Source of the DNA: Owenia fusiformis
Taxonomy: Eukaryota; Annelida; Polychaeta; Sabellida; Oweniidae
Reading direction: 5' to 3'
Assembly: GCA_903813345.2 (NCBI GenBank)
Contig: CAIIXF020000011.1
Location: forward strand, 32,106,166-32,170,165
DNA: 64,000 nt
A program made the translations under genes and the position numbers. Shown here piece by piece: positions 53,782 to 64,000 of the stretch. Each line of letters opens with the position of its first letter. Within the stretch, counting starts at the first letter, position 1. The notes under the pieces are model-generated. The model searched no databases, was not told where the DNA came from, and saw only the letters and a list, made by a program, of their open reading frames with translations.

Positions 53782-56700
53782 GTGAGTATATACTTAACTT
53801 AATTTTTGTAAAGCTATATCTGCTGTGAAACCTAAAATTGTTTATGCACTTTTGTTTCATGGTATTAAAGGGAAGATTTAACAAAGAGATAGAGCAGCAA
53901 GTTATCATATCAATTTTGGATAGGTTTTAAAAACTAAACATTTTTGAGGTTAAAATTTTATCTTCCATCATTCTTGGTCTCCTTTTTTAGATAAAATAAA
54001 AATACAATTACAAGATTTAAAACACTTAATTCGAATGGTCAAATCCTTTTCAGAGGATACTGTTCTACTGAAGTAACACTTTTCTCTCAACGTTTCAAAT
54101 AGCTCAATAGGACAATTAAAATGACCAGTGTTTTAATGTAAATCTCAACGTTTCAAATAGCTCTCTATGACATTATCAGCTTAATCACAAATCTAGGAGT
54201 TTTTGATCTCAACAATTTCCAAATTAATTCATATAATATGAAACTGTTTCTTTATTCATCAGGGTCTTGTGAGCCAATATATCATTTCTCTACTTTTACC
54301 ACAATTATATATAAGGATCGCAGCCTTTAATCAATGAGTTCTACCAACTAATGTACCTCGTATAGTTTAGATCATCGGACAATTAAAATGACCAGTGTTT
54401 TTAATGCAAAACCCATATAATGTATTTGAAATATTCAAAACCCATATAATTTATAATGAGAATATTCAAAACCCATACAATGGTATAATTGGTATATTGG
54501 GAACCCATATATTAGAAATATTCAAAATCCATATATTGTAATGTTCAAAACCGATATATCGGGAATATTCAAAACCCATATATCGGGAATATTCAAAACC
54601 CATATATTGGGAATACATGTACAGTATTGGGAATGACCAGAGCTTTAAATACAAAATCCATGTATTTGTAGTTTGAGTGATCTTGACCTATAAATGACAT
54701 CTTGACCTTGCATTACTTCTTTCTAGCAATATGGGACTTCTTTCTACATAATGGATTCATCTACAAAACCCATACATTAATAATAAGTGGTCTAAATGGT
54801 CTGAAAGTGTGGACTTGACCTACTATGACCTTTATATATATATATTGATAGAAAGCATCATAAGAAACAATATCATTGTCAAATGAAAATATTTGTTAAT
54901 TTTTCACACTAATTTCTTTTTCAAACAGCCAGAATAAGTTCAACCAAAATGAAATCAGTTTCCAAAACTCTGGGCACTACGAATGGAGCTTCTTATGTTC
55001 CAAAACTACGTAAAATATTGATTTTTGGTCATACCTCATTTATAAAAAAGATTATGTAAATAATAAAAAGCAATTCTCAATGGTCTATTTTAATTCAAAG
55101 AAAGACTTCATTGTGTATCTTTTGTAAAGAAGATTCTGGAGAAACCCATGCATGAAATTGCACTTGAGCTATTCCAGTTTCATACCTTTTCTCTCCAAAA
55201 TCTACAGAAAGGGTGGAATTTTATGATATTTCCATACAGTTTAGAGTCTCAACTATACTGATATTCTCCCTTATTGCTCACTTACTCCATCATTTGTTCT
55301 CTATTTTGTAAAAGAATATAACCATTGTGACAATGTACTCATTGGAAGGCCTCTATTCAAAGTGTTACCCTGACACTGAACACATAAACATTGCATGTAG
55401 TGTTTGTTTTTATTGTTTTCTGAAAAATTCATTGTATGAAGGGATACAATTGAGATATCGCATGAAAAGGTAATTCAAATATTGCTTTTCAGTTTTGTAA
55501 TTTGTACTACCATTGTATCAAACATTTCAAGGATATAACCAAATTAAGAAATATAGACCGAAGAGCAGGGCTACTAGTTTAATTATTGAAATTAATTCTA
55601 TATTGCCCAGAAACAAAAGAATCACAGCGGATATCCATATGAAAATTAAATTTTGCGAAAAGAACGGAACAGCCTGAACTGACCATTGAGTGCACTGAAC
55701 GAAACACTAGTACAGAGCTGGGGCACTAATCTTAAATATAACCCAGCTGAAGCATCGACTTTGTTCACAGTTTAATGAAGGCGTGAATACAGTCATGTTC
55801 GAATATCAAATAGTAAATGCGAGAATTATTTTGATAAATTCTATATAAATCTAACTACATGTACTCACTAAAACTGTGGATTTTCCACTTGGAGTTTACA
55901 AAATTTACCAGTTTTATCAAGCCATTCTTATCATACAGTTCTTCTGAATTTTTTGAAATTGTGAAAAAAAGAAATCTAAGAAATCAGGATAATAAACTTA
56001 ATGTCAAGTCTTATTTACCCTTGCATTGAACGTAATAAAAAACTATTTGATAATGATAAAACCCATTGATCTTCTATTTTCCTATAAAGAAGTCTTTCAT
56101 GTTGTCAATGGGGTATAATAAACTGCCACTTGGGTAAAAGGACTGCTTAGGAGACTAAACCAACATTGTCGAAAAATATATGTTTGAGCACTTGGCAGTA
56201 AAATCAAAGTAAAACATTCAATCGGATGAATTGTACACAAGTCACTGTATGCTTCTACACAAGTGCAAATAATTTTTCCAAAAATTGTTTGTTAACATTG
56301 TTTGAGAACAAAATTCTCAGGAAAATTACTTATTTGTGCTTCAGGCATGTAGATAATATAGGTGTAGAGCAAGTAAAACTGATCAGATTACATCAACCAA
56401 TATTCCAATGAGCAAAATATGTATGCTACATCTGGAAAATCTGAAAGTATTTTTAAATATCCTCACTTCCCATTGTCAGACAAACATTTGACATTCAAAT
56501 GTTTCTGATTCATCTTAATGGCATCATATGACGTCATTGTTATACACCCTTAACTGGCAATGTATTGCATGGTCAATAGTCAAAATTATTGATCACTCTT
56601 TGACCAATTAGAATAGAGTATAGCAACTAAGATACTGATAATATGCATGTTCAACATATTCTGTGCTGATTTGATCTTTATTGTGATTTGATTTTCAAAA

Positions 56701-59700
56701 AATGCCTACCGTGATATTTGACTGGGTTACATATATATATAATGCAGGTATATTGGTATATAATTTATCTGGTATCATCTTTCAGATATCCTATAAAATT
56801 ATAATGGCTTAACTTGAGTTTACCTTATGGGATCTTGATATTTGGCAGTAGAAATTACCTCCAATTCAAGGTTGACTTTAGATTATGAAACCTAGTTTAT
56901 ATTATAATATTACACACTATAAAGGCCAACATTTTAGAATGTTCATACGATGGAATTAAATTGAACCCAGCTGAAATTGTTTGTATTGTGCACCTAGTTG
57001 GTTAAATTCATGCACCCATTTGAGAATTACCATGCACCCATTTGAATATTCTTAAGCACCCATTTGAGAATTACCATGCACCCATTTGAATATTCTCAAG
57101 CACCCATTTGAGAATTACCATGCACCCATTTGAATATTTTCAAGCATCCATTTGAGAATTTCCATGCACCCATTTGAATATTCTCATGCACCCATTTGAG
57201 AATTACCATGCACCTAGTTGAATATTCCCAAGCACCCATTTGAGAATTGCCATGCGCCTAGTTGAATATTCCCAAGCACCCATTTGAGAATTACCATGCA
57301 CCCATTTGAATATTCTCAAGCACCCATTTGAGAATTACCATGCACCCATTTGAATATTCTCAAGCACCCATTTGAGAATTACCATGCACCCATTTGAATA
57401 TTCTCAAGCATCCATTTGAGAATTTCCATGCACCCATTTGAATATTCTCATGCACCCATTTGAGAATTACCATGCACCTAGTTGAATATTCCCAAGCACC
57501 CATTTGAGAATTGCCATGCGCCTAGTTGAATATTCCCAAGCACCCATTTGAGAATTACCATGCGCCTAGTTGAATATTCTCAAGCACCCATTTGAGAATT
57601 ACCATGCGCCTAGTTGAATATTCTCATGCGCCCATTTGAGAATTACCATGCGCCTAGTCGATTCTCCATTTGGAATCAGTTGAGTATTTAAAATATTGGT
57701 TTAATCTGACATGTTTGGTTTCTTCCTGGCAATAAAATGAAACTTGCTTATAATAATGGGCCATATCAGTTCAACAAGTAAATAAAGTTCACTCTTCAAA
57801 CTCTCTTCAACACAGTATGGAACGTTCAAATGATTAAATCAGCTTATGTTTCAGGCTTAGATACCTTAGTGGAAGATATACCCACCTACTAATTTACACA
57901 ACAAAAACAGGCATAAAGTGACTAATCTTATGAAATGAAATAATCTTATGAAATTATTATTTCAAACATGTAGTGGAAAATACAGGATCAATACATTCTG
58001 AAAGAGTATGCCCAGCCTTGGATAAACCGATTAGATTATTGAGTCTTACAAAGCAAGTCTAATATATGAAATCTTTTAAAATATTACTGTATTGAAGCAG
58101 GACTTTGAAATCCTCTTATCACAGAATTAACAGTAGCAACCAACATAATATTATTAACAGTCATATTTTCTGTAAACATATTTTGGGAAAGCACAAAGGG
58201 CAACATTAGCTCATTATAAAACAATCCCAATAGACCTCCAGAATAATTTTTCAATCCAAAACTGAAATTCTTTAGAATTAAAAAAAGATTATTTCAGAAA
58301 CACTTCAAAGTTACCTTAAAATCAAATAATTTTTCATATAACATGTAGTTAAAGCCAGAACTTCTTTTCAGAAAATAGACATACATGTATAAAAAATCTT
58401 GTGAACAAAATAGATGAGGTATTGAAAAATTGTTGTGTCCATCTTTTGGAGCCCCTTTAAATTATATATTGCCAGGATTTTGTAGCTCTCTTGGAAAATA
58501 TGTAATTTAATTGATCCACAATGTTATTTCCATCAATATTATTGAGCAAATCCTAATTTTTAACATGCAGTTTTGTAGAATTTTATGCTGCTACATAATT
58601 TCATTTTGACCAATAAAATTAAAATCAGTATGATTTAGCACTTTTGAAATCATATTGTTTATATTTCCAGGTTGTTGTGTTCTGATATTCTCAAAAGCTA
58701 AAGCAGAGAACTATACAGGTAACTGATTACTTTAGCTAGTTAACTTGAACTATTGTGACTTTTTCTCTTAGAAATTGCATTTAATTAGATAAGACTTCCT
58801 AATGGCTTCTCAGTCTAACTACAAATGGTAAAAGCATTAAACTGAAAATGAATGATGATTTATGTTAAGTTTGCTAAGTTATGTATGTCAATTTTTTACA
58901 TTTTTTTAAAAAATATAAATTGTGAAGTTTTAATTGCTATTTCATAGGTTGTGGAGGCTACTTTAATGGCAGGGAAACAAGTACCTGGAATCAAGAACTT
59001 TCAGGAAATATCACATCGCCTGGTTACCCTAGCAACTATGCCAGTCGATCACACTGTGTCTGGATGTGGGAGGCTGAAAGGGATTACCATGTCAACTTAA
59101 CAATACATACAATCTCCATGGCAACCGTTGGTGATACGGGTGGGACATGTAACGATTATGTAGAGGTATGGACATGCAATACTTATTTATTTCCACATTC
59201 GAATGGCCCACACTAGAATAACTTATGTTTCTTGAAAATAAAAAGATCTGATTCAACATTAGTTTAGTATTAATATTATTATTGAAGGAATAATTGACAA
59301 GGATGATAATTATCAATTCAAAAGATTTTGATATTGAGAAATATTTGTGCTATTACCAGCCTAGATCATTTTCAGACTAGACTACTTTTCAATAACATGC
59401 ATTTTGGATGCAACAGACAAGAGAAACGATACTTTATAGCAGACTTATAGGAGTTAAAGGACATTACATTGTGAATTTTCTTGTTTTCAATACATCTATT
59501 TGTAGAGTTATATACTCCTTTTAATCAATGAAAGACGTTCTGGAAATCTTATGCAAATATAAAGAAAACAATACTATCTGTATGCCTCCTTCCAATGTAG
59601 TGACAGTGGGTTTACAGTGTAAAACACAATGATGGCGCAATCCATAACTGACCTTATTATGACGTCACCACCAATTTATTTGTGGACAGTGTTTGTCATT

Positions 59701-62187
59701 CGGTATCTGGCATTTGGCATCTGTAACAAATGGCAGGTGGTGACATTTTGCATGTTAATACCTTGTTGTTAATGTCACTACATAACAGTATTTAAAATAT
59801 TATTCCAGGTTAGAAATGGATCATCGACTTCCACACTGCTATATCATTCGTGCAATAATCAAAATTCTTCTGAATATCTAATATCGTCTAACGATAAATA
59901 CCTGTGGATGAAATTCTATAGCTCAAGCGCAAGCCCAGGGGGTGCTGGATTTAGAGCTTCCTGGGAGATGTATCCCCGGACTACTTTATCTATACTTTTG
60001 CTACCAAGGCCTTACAAAGGTTTGTATTTTGTTTGATATCAGACTTGTTCGAAAATGTTATTTCTACAGCATTTCAAAATAGAATTAGAGTTTTATTTGA
60101 CTGTCATATTTCCCATTTTCTGATTGGTCTATGTCATACACACAAACCAGGAGTAAAAGGATGTATTTCTGCTCAAGAGTATGATGCCATTAAATGCATA
60201 ATTATTGACTTTGGCCTATTTGTGTTGTGTCTGACCTTCAGGAATATACCTTGCTGAAAACATTTAGAGGTGAACCTTATTTGCCTCGGTAGAATAAAAT
60301 ATTTGTAAAATATTGTAAAAAGTATTTATAAAATATTGTACAAAAATATTGTAAAAAGTATTTATAAAATATTGTACAAAAATATTGTAAAAAGTATTTA
60401 TAAAATATTGTACAAAATATTGTAAAAATACACATGGACCTGTATTGTAAAATGAATGAATGAATAAGTAGAATGTGCATTTGTTATATTTTAGATTGTC
60501 CCTCTTTTCGCTGGGGTTGTGCTAATAAAGAGTGTGTGCCAGTCTCTTACATTTGTGATGGCTACAATGACTGCGGTTGTGGACAAAGTCATTGTGATGA
60601 GGTTGATTGTAACATCCCATTTCCTTTAAGTGAGTCATTTTATTTTGAAATATTTTAGTCACTTGCATATTAAACTTGCATTTTACTTGTACATACTCTA
60701 TTGACTTGCATATTTAAGTGAATGGGGTTCTATCAAACAGTGGCATGCTAAATGCATTCAAATTGTGGACTGTACCTATAAACTTTACAGCAAATAAACA
60801 TTGTGATTATAATAGAAAAATGTTCTACTTTGGGACCACTCTGTAAGGTTATGACACTGACAAAAGTTACCAGGTTTTGGATCTTATTTTGGTAGACCCA
60901 TGTTTATGTAGATATTTTATAAATTCTTATTCATGTACAATATAAAAACAAGGTTTTATAAACATTAATGGTTTTATTCATAACTTTTCATATTTTCTTT
61001 TCTTGTTTTTGAGGCCTTGTTCTTTTTTTATAGTTTTCCCCAAGCCCCATTATATAAACAAATGTTCATGTTGTACTTAAAATATATTTCCAGCTACTGG
61101 GGCAGGGTTTGGAATCGGAATAGGATCAGGAGCATTTATATTCCTCGTCATATTCATTGCTGCATCACTTTGGGAATATCGTGTGTGCTGTCCTAAAAAG
61201 GAGGTTGTTATTGTTGAAAAACCAAAAGTTGGTTTCATGGATATGTTCCCTATGGGAGTTGGGGCAGGTGGAGGTACAGGGAATTTTCTGGAAAAGATAC
61301 GAGCACAGGTTGCTCTCGAAGAAGCCCAAGAAGAGGCCGAAGCTGAGGAAGCTGCTGGAAATGCCAAGCCTGCTCTGGAGGCACTTGGCAAGGCTGGTAT
61401 AACAATAATCTCTGAGCCAACGGAAGACTCCCTCCTCAGTGAGAAAAATAGTGTGAGAAAAGACTCCAAAGATTTAACTAAATCAGACAAAAATACAGAC
61501 TCTAAAAACACAAATAACAAAGAAGATTCTCAGAAAAATTTGGATCCCAAATCAGAGACTAATGATTCATCAAAACCTGACACTCTTCACAAATCTCCAT
61601 CTAAGTTAAAATTAGTAGAAAACAAAGTTGAACCGATACAAGGTGATTCAAAGAAAAAAACCAAAGATACACCATTGGATAAAAACAAGACTAAAGGCAA
61701 TACTGATAAGAATGCCAAGGGTTCTACTGGTAACACTGATTCCAAAGCAGATGCTGCAAGGCAACAGACATCTAAAGTGCTGTTAACACCAATTAACAAT
61801 GCACCCGCTGTCATAGAAACATCTGATTGTGATACTGAGGAATTTGAGCTTCCAAAGGAAAAGGAAACTCCAGTTCAAGCCAAATCTAAAAGTATTAAAC
61901 CTGAGAAGGACTTAAAGGTTGCCCCTGAAAAAGACTCTGAATTGAATAGAAATGGCTCATTTAGCTCCATGGGATCAGATAAGAATAAATCTCGATCACC
62001 TTCTCCCCCTAAAGCAGTTTGGTCAACACAAGAAAAGAACAGACCAGGACATTTGCCAAGTAGAAACAGTGCCAAATCTTTGGTTGATACAGCAGCAGTA
62101 TCAGAAGAGAGTCCTGAACAAACTCCACCTTCTAACAGTACATTAGCCCCCAGCCCTAAAGTTACAACTAACACTGGACACAAATAA
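53754..62187 (+). CDS. CUB-LDLa single-pass transmembrane protein
   Basis: Coding exons: 53754-53781, 58671-58718, 58948-59165, 59809-60019, 60495-60629 and 61094-62187. All junctions are GT-AG and in phase, giving 577 residues. Order: signal peptide (1-21, core YLTCICCCVLIF, likely cut after SKAKA), CUB domain (27 to about 150, with CGGYFNG, ITSPGYPSNY, CNDYVEVRNG, GFRASW and four cysteines), LDLa module (170-207), transmembrane helix (about 218-240, FIFLVIFIAASLW) followed by CC and KK, and a Ser/Lys/Pro-rich cytosolic tail of about 335 residues. Probably a cell-surface binding protein. It resembles one CUB plus the LDLa of Neto-type receptors, but I do not assign an ortholog. Exon 1 is inferred from phase, hydrophobicity and the AAAAAATGG context, and upstream ATGs exist. 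Confidence 0.85.
54405..54625. repeat. Tandem array of 22-24-bp units
   Basis: About nine degenerate copies of ATTCAAAACCCATATATTGG. Confidence 0.85.
56993..57660. repeat. Minisatellite of about 44-bp units
   Basis: About 15 copies of two alternating half-units: GCACCCATTTGAGAATTACC and ATGCACCCATTTGAATATTC (or ATGCGCCTAGTTGAATATTC). A higher-order block of several units is repeated (about 57170-57270 resembles about 57428-57540). Confidence 0.95.
58671..58718 (+). CDS. CUB-LDLa gene exon 2: end of signal peptide
   Basis: A 48-bp exon between TTTCCAG and ACAG|GTAACT. It reads CCVLIFSKAKAENYT, with the signal cleavage site probably after the second AKA alanine. Confidence 0.8.
58948..60019 (+). 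CDS. CUB-LDLa gene exons 3-4: CUB domain
   Basis: Exons 58948-59165 and 59809-60019 together form one CUB domain, split after DYVE in phase 0. Hallmarks: CGGYFNG, SPGYPSNYASRSHCVW, CNDYVE|VRNGSS, YHSCNN, KFYSSSASPGGAGFRASW. The aspartate in CNDY and the following acidic residue fit a calcium-binding CUB. Confidence 0.92.
60297..60428. repeat. Tandem repeat of about 53 bp, AT-rich
   Basis: AAATATTGTAAAAAGTATTT occurs three times with AATATTGTACAAAA between. It lies in the intron before the LDLa exon. Confidence 0.85.
60495..60629 (+). CDS. CUB-LDLa gene exon 5: LDL-receptor class A module
   Basis: Reads CPSFRWGCANKECVPVSYIC, then DGYNDCGCGQSHCDEVDC. The acidic DGxNDC and DE positions that bind calcium are present. 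The segment between them (CGCGQSHC) has an extra cysteine pair instead of the usual GSDE spacing. Confidence 0.9.
   Translation: MVPLFAGVVLIKSVCQSLTFVMATMTAVVDKVIVMRLIVTSHFL
61094..62187 (+). CDS. CUB-LDLa gene exon 6: transmembrane helix and cytosolic tail
   Basis: Begins GAGFGIGIGSGAFIF in the helix, then RVCCPKKEV (possible palmitoylation site), a conserved-looking VGFMDMFPMGVGAGGG, an Ala/Glu helix-forming stretch (LEKIRAQVALEEAQEEAEAE), then a long Lys/Ser/Asp-rich disordered tail with SRSPSPPKAVW. It ends TAA at 62185-62187. Confidence 0.93.
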
Positions 62188-62572
62188 CCATCTGAACCTT
62201 TGTGAGAAAAAATGTCATTTTCATATGATCCATCATTGTACATTATGATTATTATGCATTGGGAAAACAGTTATTAAAGTTGATCCTTTGGTATAAAATA
62301 CATTCCAGTATAATGCTTATTGGTATATAAATGTACTCATTCTTATCACCATTTGATAAAGGGATGAATATCAAATTTGGTGACCAAATGAATAGCTTTG
62401 GGTCATGTCAGGAAAGTTAAGGAATGGATGTTTGGATATCTCTACATTCTACAGAAAAATAAATGAATTCAGATATGTTCCAATTCTAGTGCATGTTATA
62501 CAACTTCTCTATACTTATAAAATCTCCCCCTTTAATAAACTTTTGAATTGATATTTCAATAATTAAAGGATG

Positions 62573-62706
62573 ATCCTATGATTTTGAGGAATATCATTTT
62601 TATCTTCGAGGTGATATTGATATCTGCACGAGAGAGCGAAGCGAACGAGTGCATGTATCAATATCACCTAGTAGATTAAAATGATATTCTGAAAAAGTCA
62701 TAGGAT
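62573..62706. mobile_element. Hairpin element downstream of the CUB-LDLa stop
   Basis: ATCCTATGATTTTGAGGAAT and GGTGATATTGATA on the left pair with their inverses at 62660-62706. A second pair, TTATCCTACACTTA (about 62711) and TAAGTGTAGGATAA (about 62933), encloses a further 230 bp. It would fall in the 3' UTR if the distal polyadenylation signal is used. Confidence 0.7.
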
Positions 62707-63220
62707 GTTCTTATCCTACACTTACTAGTAGTGTATCCTCAATGTTCAATATCATTGAAAAACAAATTTCATGTCAAATAGTTCAATTTTGCGGGAAATC
62801 AACAAGCGAGTATATCATCAAAATATCCTCCGCATATTGGTTTTCCGGAGTATATCGTGGCGATCCTCCGGTTATTTATTTTGCCAATAGATATCAAATT
62901 TATTTTTTTATGTTATGATACATATTGTACACTAAGTGTAGGATAATGTGGGATATTAAGGTGTGTGTAAATGCAGTAATCTTTCATGCCAATGTACTGA
63001 AACAATGTTTCTTTATTAAGTTATAATTTGTGTTATATAGAGCTAGTTTATTTGATTTACCGTTTTATTATGTTTTTCATAGTTAGTTCTGTAGAAGATC
63101 AGAGAAATTGTTGATTGTGGTCATATCAAGAGGTCCTTTTTGGTGATGTTTTGTGCTGAACATAACTAGCTTTTGAGGAACTGTATAAGTCTCAGTATAT
63201 GTAAGATGCACATAAAAAGA

Positions 63221-63226
63221 AATAAA
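63221..63226 (+). terminator. Candidate distal polyadenylation signal AATAAA of the CUB-LDLa gene
   Basis: Canonical hexamer about 1 kb after the stop. Nearer candidates are ATTAAA at 62273 and AATAAA at 62458 and 62534. The choice needs transcript data. Confidence 0.4.
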
Positions 63227-64000
63227 CAAAATATTTTGAAATAACATGAAATCTGATATTATGTGAACTTACTCTAGTTGTTTACATGTATATCAAAGTC
63301 TACTGACGGTGCAAATTGCAAGATGTCTGTAGTGTAGCCAGGATGAGGCAGACTAGGTGCTTGCCTCATCACTTTTTAAAATCATTTGGAGAAATATTCC
63401 TATATCAATGAAATGTAAATGAATTGTATAACTTTTATCGGTTTTATTTATTTTTTATTCAATTGTGCAAAACCTCATCACATAAGGGTTATCATCGTGT
63501 TCTTTGATTGCCATCATCGAACTAAGGTCTTATCTTAATAGTGTTTAACTTAAGTTCACGTTCATATTTCTGACTGAGTTAAATTGTCACTTGTGCCTTG
63601 TCACTTTTTGATTCCTGGCTACTCCACTGGCTGTCACCAATTTAAAACAAGCAACAAGGCATTGACATCCCACATGTCACAACCTGCCATTTGTTACAGA
63701 CGTTGACTGCCAAATGCTGTAACAGATGCCAAACACCAGCCACTCAACACCATCCACAAAAATGTTGGAGTCCAACACTTTAACAGTGTAATATAAAAAT
63801 TATAGTATTTTGAGACGGAGCCTTTTTAATGAGGTCGATTGCAATGCAAATAAGCCTTTTTTTTACAAAAACATTTTTCTAAGGATGAAAAGGGACTCAT
63901 TCTTATCATTCCTTTTGTAAAAAAATGTTATTATTACACTTGGTGAAAACCTGAAGAGACTGGATTTATAACTTCTAACCACGTTTGAGCTTTATTCCCC

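Larger units (their letters stand above)
53782..58670. other. First intron of the CUB-LDLa gene
   Basis: 4.9 kb containing a 22-24-bp tandem array (about 54405-54625), a copy of the dispersed repeat (about 55545-55815) and a 44-bp minisatellite (56993-57660). No other gene was recognised. Confidence 0.65.
62188..64000. other. 3' UTR and intergenic end of the window
   Basis: Contains the hairpin at 62573-62706, several candidate polyadenylation hexamers and, at about 63675-63775, a piece of the TGTCACCACC MITE family. No coding region was recognised. Confidence 0.6.

Noticed and set aside
56993-57660. CRISPR-like array
   Set aside because: The units are contiguous imperfect tandem copies without unique spacers, in a clearly eukaryotic intron. 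The same holds for the arrays at 20935, 27488 and 29290.

Overview
The window is animal nuclear DNA. It is AT-rich, with large introns, long intergenic stretches, many minisatellites and many small palindromic transposons. The three gene models and the repeat style suggest a lophotrochozoan, probably a bivalve mollusc. That last step is inference: no species marker is present.

Left half, minus strand (about 35.7 kb down to 3.2 kb): a DHHC palmitoyltransferase of the ZDHHC9/14/18 (Drosophila app) clade. I assembled it exon by exon with all splice phases consistent. The C-terminal exon was not found. Its main feature is a cassette of four 103-bp homologous exons (near 15.2, 12.0, 9.8 and 8.5 kb), each encoding the fourth membrane helix and the TTxE motif. 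Each is preceded by the minor-spliceosome (U12) branch-site core CCTTAAC. Three have an AC 3' splice site and one has AG. All would be fed by one perfect U12 donor (ATATCCTT) after a 52-bp exon, and each leaves through an ordinary U2 donor. Mixed spliceosome types plus the 103-bp length should force exactly one exon per mRNA, giving four enzyme isoforms that differ around the acyl-chain cavity.

Centre, plus strand (35.9 to 47.8 kb): SRRM1 (SRm160), complete in 15 coding exons and 1283 residues, with an N-terminal PWI domain, very long RS/RP repeats and the conserved C-terminal tail. It is divergent from the ZDHHC gene. The two ATGs are 251 bp apart, and the interval holds a perfect NRF1 palindrome and a TCTCGCGAGA element.

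Right part, plus strand (53.75 to 62.2 kb): a 577-residue type I membrane protein with signal peptide, one CUB domain, one LDL-receptor class A domain, a transmembrane helix and a long charged tail.

Between and inside the genes: two hAT-type MITEs with perfect 8-bp target duplications, several foldback elements (two flank the shared promoter), a tRNA-derived SINE, a 440-bp satellite packed with AGGTCA half-sites, and at least eight minisatellites. I saw no prokaryotic genes, CRISPR arrays or rRNA.
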